From: JAJECS01 sp034428595
GTDB lineage: Bacteria > Chloroflexota > UBA11872
Assembly (NCBI GenBank): GCA_034428595.1
Contig: DAOUHO010000071.1
Location: 1-17,141, forward strand
Length of the DNA stretch: 17,141 nucleotides
Direction of reading: 5' to 3'
Shown here: one piece after another, positions 1-8,160 of the stretch
Position numbering within the stretch: position 1 is the stretch's first letter
Layout: every line of letters starts with the position of its first letter
Notes under the pieces: model-generated
What the model saw: the letters and a program-made list of their open reading frames with translations, nothing else
What the model was told of the DNA's origin: nothing
The model's database searches: none
Made by a program: the position numbers and the translations under genes

Positions 1-151
1 ACTCGGGAACGCCCCACTCGGCCGCGAACTTCGCGGCCCGAGCCTCGCTGCGCGAGAAGTTGACCACGACCTGCTGGCCCGGCACGTAGCGCAGCGCGCG
101 CATGAAGAAATCACACACAAACCCGCTGCCGAGCATGGCGATGCGAATCAT
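1..151 (-). CDS. Gfo/Idh/MocA-family oxidoreductase, N-terminal fragment
   Basis: Only the first 50 codons lie in the window; the gene runs off the left edge. The reverse strand reads MIRIAMLGSGFVCDFFMRAL and continues through VPGQQVVVNFSRSEARAAKFAAEWGVPE. This is the opening beta strand, glycine-rich NAD(P)-binding turn (LGSGF) and second strand (VVVNFSRS) typical of Gfo/Idh/MocA sugar or inositol dehydrogenases. The ATG at 151 follows a purine-rich AAAGGA about 9 nt upstream. It begins 20 nt after the stop of the SLC13-type transporter on the same strand, so the two are probably co-transcribed. The substrate cannot be told from this fragment: the family includes glucose-fructose oxidoreductase, inositol 2-dehydrogenase and many uncharacterised members. 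The family call is fairly secure; the specificity is unknown. Confidence 0.75.
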   Translation of the reverse strand, partial: MIRIAMLGSGFVCDFFMRALRYVPGQQVVVNFSRSEARAAKFAAEWGVPE

Positions 152-171
152 CTGGACGGTCCTTTCCCTGT

Positions 172-1989
172 CTACGAGCCTCGGGCGCCAAACATCAGCG
201 CCAGCATGCCGAAGTCGACGAGCAATACAAGCAGGGCGATGGGAATGCCGGCGCGCGCGAAGTCGCGCGGACGGAAGTTTCCCGGTCCCATGACCAGCAG
301 ATTGACCGGGTGCGCGTAGGCGGTGATGAAGCCCGTGGAGGCCGCCAGCGCCACACCCATGGCGAACATCCGGGGGTCGGCTCCCACGAGAGCGGCGGCG
401 CTGAGCGCCACAGGCGCCATGAGCACCGCGGTGACGTGATTGCCCAGGACGTGGGTAAACATCGCAGTGAGCAGGAGCATGCTCGCCAGCACGATCCACG
501 GCCCTCCGTCGCCGAGCGACTCGGCCAGCGACTCGCCGACCAGCGCCGCCGCACCGCTTTGGCGCATGGCCTCGGCCAACGTCAGCATGCCGCCGATGAC
601 CACGATGGCGCGCCAGTCGACGGCGGCCAACGTCTCGCGGCCGCGAACGCAGCCGGTGACGACCATGGCCGCCGCGGCCGCCAGCGCCACGATTGCCACC
701 GGCGCCAGTTGCAGCATCAGCGCCGCAACGAAGCCGGCCACGATGGCGACGGCAATCGGCGCCTGCCGCGGTCGCAGCGTCAGGCCCACGCGCTCGGTCA
801 CGACGACAAAGTCAGGGTCGTCAAGCAGTTGGGTGATTCGTGGCAGCGGTCCGAGCACGAGCAGCGCGTCGCCCACGCGTAGCGGCATATCATGCAAGTG
901 CGTGCGTCGGGGCGCGCCGTCTCGCCAGATGCCCAATACGCTTAGCCCGTAGCGATCGCGGAAATTGAGCGAGGGCACTGTCTCTCCCTCTAAGGTGCTG
1001 CGCGGGGCCAGCGACGCTTCGGCGAACTCCACGTTCTCCGTCTGCAGGGCGGCGGCGCCCAGATTTGAGGGGCGTGGCTCCGGCAGCGCGAATCGCTCTC
1101 TGAGGCGGGCGATGTCGCGGTTCCGAGCGCTCATCACCAGCACGTCGCGCGCGTGCAACATCATCTCGGGCGCGGGTGCGATGTCCGTCCGGCCCTGCCG
1201 CTGGATAGCCACGATCGAGATTCCGAAGTCGGTGCGGATGCCGCTGTCGCGCAGGGTCAGGCCCACGAGCGGGCTCGCGGGTGGAACGGCGACTTCGTAG
1301 AGGCGTTCCTCGAGCCGATAGGGCACGTGATCCTCGCGGGCGCGCGGCAGCAACGCGTCGCCGGCGGCGCCGGACGCATGCCGGGGCAGCAACCGGTGCC
1401 GCCCGAACACGAGCGCCAGCGTCCCGGCGACCAGAATTGCCGCCCCAAATGGCGTGAAGTCCAGGAGGCCGAACGGCTCCATCCCTTCCTGAGCGACCAC
1501 GCTGTTTACCAGCAGATTCGAGGGCGTCCCCACCAGGGTGAGCGCGCTGCCGAGCAGGGTGGCGTAGGACAAAGGCAGCAACACGCGAGAAATGGGGATC
1601 TTGAGCTCGCGCGCGGCGGCCACCGCGGCCGGCAGCAGCACGCCGCCGGCGGCAATGGCGTTCATGAAGCCGGACAACAGACCTGCCGCCAGTACCGTGA
1701 CCGCAATCAGCCGCGCTTCGCTGTTCCCAGCGAGCCGGCCGATCAGACGTCCAATCAGGTGCGCCACGCCCGTATTTGCGAGACCGGCGCTCATCACCAT
1801 GACCGCGCCGATCGTCACGACCGCGCTGTTCGAGAACCCGCGCAGGGCCGCTTCCAAATTGATGGCGCCGCCGGCAAACAGCACCAGCAGGACGCAGATG
1901 GCCGTCACCTCGAACGGCACGCGTCCGCTGGCCAAGACCACGACCGCCACGCCCACGACCGCCAGCACGAAGACGATTTCGCCGGTCAT
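172..1989 (-). CDS. SLC13/DASS-type anion permease with two central RCK_C (TrkA-C) domains
   Basis: This 605-residue inner-membrane protein has the architecture of SLC13-like permeases carrying TrkA-C domains. The N-terminal membrane half (about 1-200) contains GFSNSAVVTIGAVMVMSAG (51-69), a re-entrant loop GFMNAIAAGGVLLP (107-120) and VGTPSNLLVN (153-162). Two soluble RCK_C-like domains follow (about 225-300 and 318-392). The C-terminal membrane half (about 405-602) has LGNHVTAVLMAP (515-526) and PVNLLVMGPG (561-570). The family moves sulfate, dicarboxylates or other anions, often with sodium; the substrate here is unknown. The first re-entrant loop has MNAI where relatives usually have an NNT-like signature, so the substrate may differ. 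The ATG at 1989 lies 27 nt after the epimerase-like gene, and the oxidoreductase gene follows 20 nt downstream, suggesting a small-molecule uptake and metabolism operon. Confidence 0.88.
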   Translation of the reverse strand: MTGEIVFVLAVVGVAVVVLASGRVPFEVTAICVLLVLFAGGAINLEAALRGFSNSAVVTIGAVMVMSAGLANTGVAHLIGRLIGRLAGNSEARLIAVTVLAAGLLSGFMNAIAAGGVLLPAAVAAARELKIPISRVLLPLSYATLLGSALTLVGTPSNLLVNSVVAQEGMEPFGLLDFTPFGAAILVAGTLALVFGRHRLLPRHASGAAGDALLPRAREDHVPYRLEERLYEVAVPPASPLVGLTLRDSGIRTDFGISIVAIQRQGRTDIAPAPEMMLHARDVLVMSARNRDIARLRERFALPEPRPSNLGAAALQTENVEFAEASLAPRSTLEGETVPSLNFRDRYGLSVLGIWRDGAPRRTHLHDMPLRVGDALLVLGPLPRITQLLDDPDFVVVTERVGLTLRPRQAPIAVAIVAGFVAALMLQLAPVAIVALAAAAAMVVTGCVRGRETLAAVDWRAIVVIGGMLTLAEAMRQSGAAALVGESLAESLGDGGPWIVLASMLLLTAMFTHVLGNHVTAVLMAPVALSAAALVGADPRMFAMGVALAASTGFITAYAHPVNLLVMGPGNFRPRDFARAGIPIALLVLLVDFGMLALMFGARGS

Positions 1990-2016
1990 TCGAATGCCCC
2001 GCGCCGCATCCGGTGG

Positions 2017-2970
2017 CTAGCCCTCGTCCTCTTCCGGGGTGAACAGGGTTTCGGCTCCCTCGATGTAGGTCGGGTAGCGCAGCTCGACGCCGAGCTCCGT
2101 GCGCACTTTGGCGTTCGAGGTTGGGTACGAACCGGTCACGAGGCCGAACAGGCTGGAGGAGATCGACGCCCTGGTGCGCGTCAAGCGGGTGATGCCTTCG
2201 TGCAGCTTCACCATTCCCTGCACCAGGAACTTGGGCGACGAGCGCGGTGGACGCGCCCCGGCTTGCGCCGCCAAGTAGCGCAGATACTCGCCGGCTGGGG
2301 CCGGGTGGTCATCCACCGCCAGGTACAGCTCGCCAGAGCGTCCCCGGAGCGCAACGGCCTCGAGAATCGCGGCGGCGTCCTCCACGTGTATGCGGCTGGT
2401 CGGATACTTGCCGCCGCCGATGAGCCGCAGGTTGCCGCCCCGCAGCGACTCAAGCGTCCCACCCCCCGGGCCGTAGACCGTCCCCGCCCGCACGATGCGG
2501 GCTGGAAACCCCTCGGTTTCGCACTGCTCCTGGAGGTATTGCTCCGTTTCAAGATTGAGCCGTCCCAGCACGGTATTTGGCGCCGGTGGCGACTCTTCGG
2601 TCAGCGTGTCCCGAGACCCTGCGCCGAACACGGCCATGGTGCTGCCGTAGATGAACGAGGCAATCTCGGTCTCGCTCAGCGCCTCGACGACGTTCATCAC
2701 GCCGCGGATGGTGCGCCGCTCCATGTCGTCCTCGCTGTCCGAGACGCTGCGCATCACGTAGAAGACGTGATCGCCGTCCCGGCCGAGGTCTTCCAGCTCT
2801 TCCGGGTCGCCCACGTCGGCGAGCTCAATCGTGACGCCAAGCTCATCAAGCTCGGGCGCCGCGTCTTCGTGCTCGTCGATGCCGCGGACTTCCCAACCGG
2901 CAGCCGCCAGCCAGCGTGCCAAGGTGCTGCCGGTGAAGCCGGTAATGCCGATGATGAGAGCGCTGGGCAT
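2017..2970 (-). CDS. NAD-dependent epimerase/dehydratase-like protein (atypical extended SDR)
   Basis: This 317-residue protein has a Rossmann fold. The nucleotide-binding motif is GITGFTG (8-14), and an acidic residue ends the second strand (GIDEHED, 30-36), as in NAD-binding extended SDRs. YGSTMAVFG (108-116) matches the active-site serine strand. RAGTVYGPGG (161-170) and RIHVEDAA (193-200) match the conserved mid-protein blocks of UDP-sugar epimerases. The expected YxxxK catalytic pair is absent: the aligned segment reads VLGRLNLETE, putting Leu135 at the Tyr position and Asn139 at the Lys position. The protein may therefore bind nucleotide without classical SDR catalysis, or be an atypical SDR. 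It is the first gene of the leftward operon with the transporter and oxidoreductase, and is divergent from ddl across 88 bp. Family certain; activity uncertain. Confidence 0.85.
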   Translation of the reverse strand: MPSALIIGITGFTGSTLARWLAAAGWEVRGIDEHEDAAPELDELGVTIELADVGDPEELEDLGRDGDHVFYVMRSVSDSEDDMERRTIRGVMNVVEALSETEIASFIYGSTMAVFGAGSRDTLTEESPPAPNTVLGRLNLETEQYLQEQCETEGFPARIVRAGTVYGPGGGTLESLRGGNLRLIGGGKYPTSRIHVEDAAAILEAVALRGRSGELYLAVDDHPAPAGEYLRYLAAQAGARPPRSSPKFLVQGMVKLHEGITRLTRTRASISSSLFGLVTGSYPTSNAKVRTELGVELRYPTYIEGAETLFTPEEDEG

Positions 2971-3058
2971 GCGTTCGCGTCCGGGTGAAGCGGGCGTCTA
3001 CATCGTGACGCCACGCCTCGCGCCAGTGCAAGCCGCGCCGAGTCGCTAGGCTAGGGAC

Positions 3059-4156
3059 ATGGAGTTTTCCGGCGAACGCCTGCGCATTGGCGTGATCTTC
3101 GGTGGACGCTCCGGCGAGCACGAGGTTTCTCTGCGGTCGGCGGCGTTTGTGATGGACTCCCTCGACCGCGCCAAGTACGACGTGGTTCCCATCGGGATTG
3201 GCAAACAGGGCGAGTGGCTGCTCGAAGCCGATCCGATGCGCCAGCTCAGCGCGGCTCCCGCCACCGACTCCGGCGCGTCGCTGCCGGTCACGCTGCCGAC
3301 GGCGCATCTTCCCACCGCGGGACGGGCGTCGGTTGGGGCGCTCGACGTGGTGTTTCCGGTGCTTCACGGCACCTACGGGGAAGACGGCACGGTGCAAGGG
3401 CTGCTGGAGCTTGCCGACTTGCCGTACGTGGGCTCGGGCGTCACGGGCTCGGCGGTCGCCATGGACAAGGGCGTGGCCAAGGCGATCTTGCGTGACCACG
3501 GTCTTCCCGTGGGCCTGTGGCACGTCGTGTCGGTGCCGGCGTGGCGAGCCGACCCAGCCGCCGTGCGCGCCGAGATCGAAGCCCGCCTGACCTATCCGCT
3601 CTTCACAAAGCCCTGCAACCTGGGGAGCAGCGTGGGGGTCTCCAAGGTCCATCACGCCGGTGAGCTGGACGCCGCCATGGCCGCCGCCGCCGAGTATGAC
3701 CGCCGCATCATCGTCGAGCAGGGCGTCCCGAACCCGCGGGAGATCGAGGTCAGCATCCTGGGCAACGATGAGCCGGAGGCGTCGGTGTGCGGGGAAATCA
3801 TCCCGGCGACTGAGTTCTACGACTACGCCGCGAAGTACGAGGATGACCGATCGCAGGCCATCGTCCCCGCCGACCTGCCACCGCGGATTGCCGAGCGCAT
3901 CCGCGAGGACGCCGTGCGGGCGTTTCGCGCCTTGGATTGCGCGGGCTTTGCGCGAGTGGACTTTCTGGTCGACGCCGTGACGCTGGAACCGGTGATCGGC
4001 GAGATCAACACGATTCCCGGCTTCACCGAGATCAGCATGTATCCCAAGCTATGGGAAGCCAGCGGCGTACCCGCGCGAGAGCTGATGGACCGGCTGATCC
4101 GGCTGGCGCTCGAGCGCCACCAGGAACGCCGGGGCCTGCGGACGTCCTACACGTAG
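3059..4156 (+). CDS. ddl: D-alanine--D-alanine ligase
   Basis: This cytoplasmic ATP-grasp enzyme joins two D-alanines for the peptidoglycan pentapeptide. At 365 residues it is of normal length. Visible motifs are GGRSGEHEVSLRSA (15-28), HGTYGEDGTVQGLLE (103-117), the ATP-grasp segment FTKPCNLGSSVGVSKV (182-197) and GEINTIPGFTEISMYPKLW (314-332). Asp301, Glu315 and Asn317 are the expected magnesium ligands. The omega-loop region reads EFYDYAAKYEDD (252-263), with the YDY..KY pattern of true D-Ala-D-Ala ligases and not the pattern of VanA-type D-Ala-D-Lac ligases. The start ATG is preceded by AGGGAC. The gene is monocistronic here: divergent from the epimerase-like gene and convergent with the RraA-like gene. 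Its presence implies that the organism makes peptidoglycan. Confidence 0.97.
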   Translation: MEFSGERLRIGVIFGGRSGEHEVSLRSAAFVMDSLDRAKYDVVPIGIGKQGEWLLEADPMRQLSAAPATDSGASLPVTLPTAHLPTAGRASVGALDVVFPVLHGTYGEDGTVQGLLELADLPYVGSGVTGSAVAMDKGVAKAILRDHGLPVGLWHVVSVPAWRADPAAVRAEIEARLTYPLFTKPCNLGSSVGVSKVHHAGELDAAMAAAAEYDRRIIVEQGVPNPREIEVSILGNDEPEASVCGEIIPATEFYDYAAKYEDDRSQAIVPADLPPRIAERIREDAVRAFRALDCAGFARVDFLVDAVTLEPVIGEINTIPGFTEISMYPKLWEASGVPARELMDRLIRLALERHQERRGLRTSYT

Positions 4157-4190
4157 GGGGTCGAAGTTAGGGAACCTCTGCGTAGGTCAA

Positions 4191-4274
4191 GCCCCAGGAC
4201 ATACACCGAGCCCAATCCGTTCGGACACCCCTTCGACAAGCTCAGGGCGAACGGATTGGGGCCACGCCTGGGGC
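4191..4274. repeat. Nested inverted-repeat (REP-like) element between convergent genes
   Basis: Three levels of symmetry share one centre. The outer arms are GCCCCAGG (4191-4198) and CCTGGGGC (4267-4274). The middle arms are CCCAATCCGTTCG (4211-4223) and CGAACGGATTGGG (4248-4260), a perfect 13 bp. The inner arms are CCCT (4229-4232) and AGGG (4244-4247). The element fills most of the gap between the ddl and RraA-like stops, so it could act as a two-way transcription terminator; CTTCTT follows the outer right arm on the plus strand. A 17-bp piece (4246-4262) recurs exactly at 14074-14090, which points to a dispersed repeat family. Terminator function is inferred. Confidence 0.75.
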
Positions 4275-4290
4275 CTTCTTCAGACCCTCC

Positions 4291-4977
4291 CTAGAGGCCG
4301 GACTTCTCGCGCAGCTTGGCCACCGTGAATCCCGGCTGCTTCGCAAACTCCTTGCGCCCGGCCTCGAATTCCAACACCTGCCGCGACGCCTCGGCGAGTT
4401 CGCCCGCCACCTCGTCCGGGATGACCACCACGCCGTTTTCATCGGCGTGCACGAGATCGCCCGTCCTGATGGGCGTGCCGTCAATGATCACCGGATCGCC
4501 CGGCTCCAAGCTCACCGACGTACCGTGAGACACGGTGACGCCGCGGGCGAAGTACTGGACGCCGATCTCGCGCACCTCGGAAAGGTCGCGCACGCACCCA
4601 TCGGTGACAACGGCCACGCCGCCCAGCGCCTTGAAGATGGTGGCCATGACATCGCCGAAATGGCAGGACTTGGCCGGATTGTTTCCCGCGTCCTGGATCA
4701 CCAGGATCGTTGGGCTCGGGGAACGCTCCACCAGCTCCCACAGATCCATCTGCCCCGACGGATTGCGCTGGCGCCCGTGGGTCGTGCTATCGCCTTTCAC
4801 GGTCACCGCGTAGCCCACCACGGCCTCGCCGATCTCCGGAAACAGGCAACGCACGTCGCTGCCGAGGTATCCCTCGGTCCGGTCCCGGACGTCGAACTCT
4901 TCGATCGCGTTGGCGATCGTGGCGGAATCGATCTGGCGCAGCTCTTCGAGCTGTTCGGGCGTCAAGTTGACGGCCAA
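4291..4977 (-). CDS. RraA-family protein (HMG/CHA aldolase-like)
   Basis: From the chosen start the protein has 228 residues. Members of this fold include the RNase E inhibitor RraA and divalent-metal HMG/CHA (4-hydroxy-4-methyl-2-oxoglutarate) aldolases. It has GDVMATIFKALGG (108-120), the signature DGCVRD (126-131) with the Arg and metal-binding Asp that aldolases use, FARGVTVSHG (143-152) and the C-terminal GDLVHADENGVVVIP (173-187). Because the catalytic Arg-x-Asp is present, an aldolase, oxaloacetate decarboxylase or related lyase is more likely than a pure regulator, but the substrate is unknown. I chose the TTG at 4977 because GAGGTG lies just before it; a GTG at 5022 would add 15 residues but has no visible ribosome-binding site. 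It is the last gene of the leftward moeA-comE-proC set and convergent with ddl. Confidence 0.85.
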   Translation of the reverse strand: MAVNLTPEQLEELRQIDSATIANAIEEFDVRDRTEGYLGSDVRCLFPEIGEAVVGYAVTVKGDSTTHGRQRNPSGQMDLWELVERSPSPTILVIQDAGNNPAKSCHFGDVMATIFKALGGVAVVTDGCVRDLSEVREIGVQYFARGVTVSHGTSVSLEPGDPVIIDGTPIRTGDLVHADENGVVVIPDEVAGELAEASRQVLEFEAGRKEFAKQPGFTVAKLREKSGL

Positions 4978-4981
4978 GGCG

Positions 4982-4987
4982 CACCTC
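4982..4987 (-). promoter_or_regulatory. Ribosome-binding site GAGGTG deciding the RraA-like start
   Basis: On the minus strand the sequence reads GAGGTG, then CGCC, then TTG. The GAGG core is 6 nt from the TTG at 4977, a normal spacing. No comparable site precedes the upstream GTG at 5022. Confidence 0.6.
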
Positions 4988-5064
4988 GTGGCGTCCTTTA
5001 CACGCGGGGCAAACCGTAGCACGGGTCCGATTGGGTCGCCGGGTCCGGACGGTCCTTGCAGCGT

Positions 5065-5868
5065 CTAGCCAAGTTCCTGCGATCGGCGGTAGGCCGCGGC
5101 CACGGCGGCGAGGAACGCCGCGCGCAAGTCTCGCTCCTCGAATACGTCAAGCGCGGCCGCCGTGGTGCCGCCGGGCGAGGTGACGGCATGCCGCAGGGCC
5201 TCCGCGCTCATGTCGCCGGTATTCCACAGCTCGGCCGACCCGATGAGGGTCTCCCGAACGAGCGTTGTGGCGATCTCCCGGTCGAGCCCGACGGAAACGG
5301 CGGCGTCGATCCACGCCTCGGCCACCAGGTAGACATAGGCGGGGCCGCTGCCGTGCACCGCCGTCGCGGCGTCCAGCATGTTTTCGGCGTGCACCTCAAT
5401 CTCGACGCCGAACGATCCCAGGATCTGCCCGGTGCGACGGCGGTCGGCGTCGTCGGCGCCGCTGCCCGCCATCCAGACCGTCATGCCGCGGCCGATCTGG
5501 GCGGGCGTATTGGGCATCGCGCGAACGAGGCGAGACGTGCCCAGGGCGGATTCCATAGTTTCCAGGCGCACGCCGGCCATGATCGAGATCACGAGTTGCG
5601 TCGGCGCCAGCGCGGGCCGGAGGAGATCCGCAACACTCCGGAACGACTGCGGCTTCACGGCAAGCACCAGCACCTGCGCACCCAACACGTCGTGCGGCAG
5701 TCCCCGCCCGGCGGTTGCGCCGTTCGCCACGGCCACCGCCTCACGGCGCGCGTCGTCGATCTCGCTCACGACAATCGACGCGGCGGTAAGCGTGCCGCTG
5801 GCGGCCAGGGCGGATACCACCGCACCGCCCATCGCCCCAGCGCCGATGACGGTGACGCGCTCGCTCAC
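5065..5868 (-). CDS. proC: Pyrroline-5-carboxylate reductase
   Basis: This enzyme catalyses the last step of proline synthesis, reducing pyrroline-5-carboxylate with NAD(P)H in the cytoplasm. From the GTG at 5868 it has 267 residues, normal for ProC. Motifs are the Rossmann turn GAGAMGGA (9-16), AVKPQ (70-74), MPNTPAQIGRGMT (118-130), and the C-terminal dimer/substrate segments VHGSGPAYVYL (171-181) and VTSPGGTTAAAL (229-240). The reading frame stays open to a TTG at 5928, only 3 nt after the comEC stop. I prefer GTG 5868 because the first beta strand (ERVTVIGAG) starts immediately after it and an AGG lies 9 nt upstream. It sits between comEC and the RraA-like gene on one strand, so it is probably part of that transcript without an obvious functional link. 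Confidence 0.95.
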   Translation of the reverse strand: MSERVTVIGAGAMGGAVVSALAASGTLTAASIVVSEIDDARREAVAVANGATAGRGLPHDVLGAQVLVLAVKPQSFRSVADLLRPALAPTQLVISIMAGVRLETMESALGTSRLVRAMPNTPAQIGRGMTVWMAGSGADDADRRRTGQILGSFGVEIEVHAENMLDAATAVHGSGPAYVYLVAEAWIDAAVSVGLDREIATTLVRETLIGSAELWNTGDMSAEALRHAVTSPGGTTAAALDVFEERDLRAAFLAAVAAAYRRSQELG

Positions 5869-5931
5869 GGGTCGCGACCTCACGGAAGAACCAACGTTGG
5901 CGATCCTACCTGCTGATTGGCCGGGCAAGGC

Positions 5932-8160
5932 TCAGCGCCGCACCTCGATGGTTCCCAGGTCGGCACGGATCCGGGCGCTGCCGACAAGCCGCGCGATGTC
6001 GGACCGGGACTCCGGCAGGACGACTTGGCCATCCTCGTCCACGGCACGCGCCACGAGATCGGGGAGTCGTGGATGTGGGGCGATGACCATCCCGACACCC
6101 GCATCCAGCAAGGCGGACGCGGGCATGGCTCCCAGCGTCGTTGATCGTCCAAGCACCAGCACGTCCGCGTGCAAGTCCGCCGGCAGCGAAGGTTGAGACA
6201 CCGTCGGCGGGGCGACGGCGAACGCCGCATCGCTTGACCTCACCAACACCCAGTCGCCGCCTTCGGCCGGGATTAACTCGGTTTCCAGAGCGCCGGTGGT
6301 CCGGCTCGCCTCCACGACCACGGGCGCGCGGCCGGCATGGTTCGGCGCTACCAGGCGTGGTCCCAGCGCGTGGGTGGGGGGCGCCTGCACCACGGCTACG
6401 TCTCGGGCGCCAACGAGGTCGAGGGCCATGTGCGAGAGATCGCCGCCCGACGATGCAACGGCCAGGTTGTCGACCTGGAGGTCCCAGCGCGGCAACGCGC
6501 GGTCGAGCAGCAACCGGTCCAGGCGGCTTCCCGCGACGACCACCCGGTCATCGCCCTTTCTGACATAGACGGTGGGGGCACGTCCCGAGAGATCGACGGT
6601 GGCCAAGGTGGCGCCGTCGTCGAATAGGCGAGGCATTCCCGCGACAGCCATGGCTGGGGGCGCGATCAAGGCGACGAGCGCCACGCCGTACACCGCGCGC
6701 CGGGGGAGGGGCAAGTTCCCGGCGCGTGAACGAACGAGTCGCGGCGGCGGGCGTCCAAGCAGGACCAGCGCCGCGCCGATGCAGAGATATGAGACCAGCG
6801 CCTGGGGGAGGTCGAACCCGCTGGTCGCGAGCGAGGCTCCCGGCAACTGCGCCGCGATCCGCCCGGCTTGAATCAAGTACTCGAGCGGCAGCCAGGCGGT
6901 CCAGCCGACCACTTCGGCCGCCGGCCACCCGGCGGACGCCCAGATGGCCACCGGCGCACCGGTGGCCATGATGGCGGCGGGCGCGGCGAGGGCCAGCAGA
7001 TTGGCCGGCACCGCCATGAGCTGAAAGCGCTCGAACGCGTGGGCGATGATCGGGGTCACCATCAGACTGGCGGCCGCGGTGGTGGCGATCAACTCGGCGC
7101 TCCACCTGGGGAATCGGGCACGCTCGGTGAGCGCGTCCGCAAGACGAGGCGCGATCACAATCAGTCCCAGCGTTCCCGCGAATGACAGTTGGAATCCAAC
7201 GTCGCCGAGCGCCTGAGGCTGCACCAACGCCATGCCGGCCCCCGCTATCCCCAAGGCCGTGAGGGTGTCGGCGTCGCGCCCGATGATCCAGGCCAGGAGC
7301 ACAAGGTCGCCCATGATGGCCGCCCGAATCACGCCCGGCTCGGCGCCGGCCAGCACCGCGTAGAGCGGCAGCAACACAGCCGCCAGGCCGACGCCGTAGC
7401 GGCCAAGACCCCAGCCGGCGAGCCGTCGCACCCAGAGCGCGATCAGCGTGATGTTAAAGCCCGAGATGGCGACGATGTGAATCAAGCCCGAGGTGAGAAA
7501 GTCATTTCGCAACTCGTCCGGCAGCCGTTGACGAATGCCCACGAGCATGGCCGAGAGCAGCGAGGCATGGGGCTCGGGCAGGGCCGAGCGGATGCTGGCA
7601 TCGACGTGGCGCCGCAGTCGCAGAAGCCCTGGCGGATCGGCGGCCGTACCGGCCTCGATCACCGCGATCTGGGCGTCATCGAGCGTCCCCGCCCAGGTGT
7701 CGGCGTGTCCACGAAGGGCGTTGGTGTCGCGGGGATGCGCGGGCACGAATATTCCGCTGACGGCCAACCGCGCGTTGGGCAGCGCCATTGCCCGTGGGAC
7801 GAAGACTTGCACGCGACCGGCGGCTGGCCGCGTCTCCTGGTCCTCCCCGCGAGCAACAGCCTCAACCTGGAGCGTTCGCCGCGGGCCCGGGGCGTCGTCG
7901 ACAACGGTTCCGATCACCGACAGCGCCGCACCGGCGGGCGCCTGAAGCAACGGCGGCTGCGAGTCGACATGATGTCCGCCTCGCGCCAAGCCAAGGGCCA
8001 GCGCGGCGAGGACCGCACCCACGAGCAGTGGACGGCGGCCGGTGAGAGCGGCTGACGCGCCAACGACGGCCAGCCCGATGACCGCCCAAGCCGGCGCCGA
8101 GCCCCACCAGGCGGCGAGCCCGATCCCCAGCAAGATCGCCGCGGCCAGCCAGGCGGTCAC
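5932..8160 (-). CDS. comEC: ComEC/Rec2-type DNA-uptake channel with a degenerate C-terminal MBL-like domain
   Basis: This 742-residue inner-membrane protein is the predicted channel for single-stranded DNA import in natural transformation. It has N-terminal membrane segments (about 4-60), a DUF4131/OB-like soluble part (about 75-165) and the Competence membrane domain (about 195-475). The family motif HIVAISGFNITLI is at 228-240 and GDVGFQLSFAGTLGLI at 319-334. The C-terminal part (about 510-742) follows the outline of the metallo-beta-lactamase-like ComEC domain: TVDLSGRAPTVYVRKGDD resembles the usual DVGQGD strand pair. However, the HxHxDH metal motif is missing; the corresponding region reads LAVASSGGDLSH. 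The domain is probably catalytically dead. The start codon is GTG at 8160, overlapping the comEA stop by 4 nt (GTGA), so translation is coupled to comEA. Confidence 0.93.
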   Translation of the reverse strand: MTAWLAAAILLGIGLAAWWGSAPAWAVIGLAVVGASAALTGRRPLLVGAVLAALALGLARGGHHVDSQPPLLQAPAGAALSVIGTVVDDAPGPRRTLQVEAVARGEDQETRPAAGRVQVFVPRAMALPNARLAVSGIFVPAHPRDTNALRGHADTWAGTLDDAQIAVIEAGTAADPPGLLRLRRHVDASIRSALPEPHASLLSAMLVGIRQRLPDELRNDFLTSGLIHIVAISGFNITLIALWVRRLAGWGLGRYGVGLAAVLLPLYAVLAGAEPGVIRAAIMGDLVLLAWIIGRDADTLTALGIAGAGMALVQPQALGDVGFQLSFAGTLGLIVIAPRLADALTERARFPRWSAELIATTAAASLMVTPIIAHAFERFQLMAVPANLLALAAPAAIMATGAPVAIWASAGWPAAEVVGWTAWLPLEYLIQAGRIAAQLPGASLATSGFDLPQALVSYLCIGAALVLLGRPPPRLVRSRAGNLPLPRRAVYGVALVALIAPPAMAVAGMPRLFDDGATLATVDLSGRAPTVYVRKGDDRVVVAGSRLDRLLLDRALPRWDLQVDNLAVASSGGDLSHMALDLVGARDVAVVQAPPTHALGPRLVAPNHAGRAPVVVEASRTTGALETELIPAEGGDWVLVRSSDAAFAVAPPTVSQPSLPADLHADVLVLGRSTTLGAMPASALLDAGVGMVIAPHPRLPDLVARAVDEDGQVVLPESRSDIARLVGSARIRADLGTIEVRR

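Noticed and set aside
1153..2988. Long plus-strand open frame of 611 codons
   Set aside because: Antisense to the SLC13-type and epimerase-like genes, rich in Arg/His/Gln/Gly with no family motifs; a by-product of high GC content.
5869..5928. Longer proC start at TTG 5928
   Set aside because: It would add 20 residues before the Rossmann strand that ProC proteins normally lack; GTG 5868 fits the family length.
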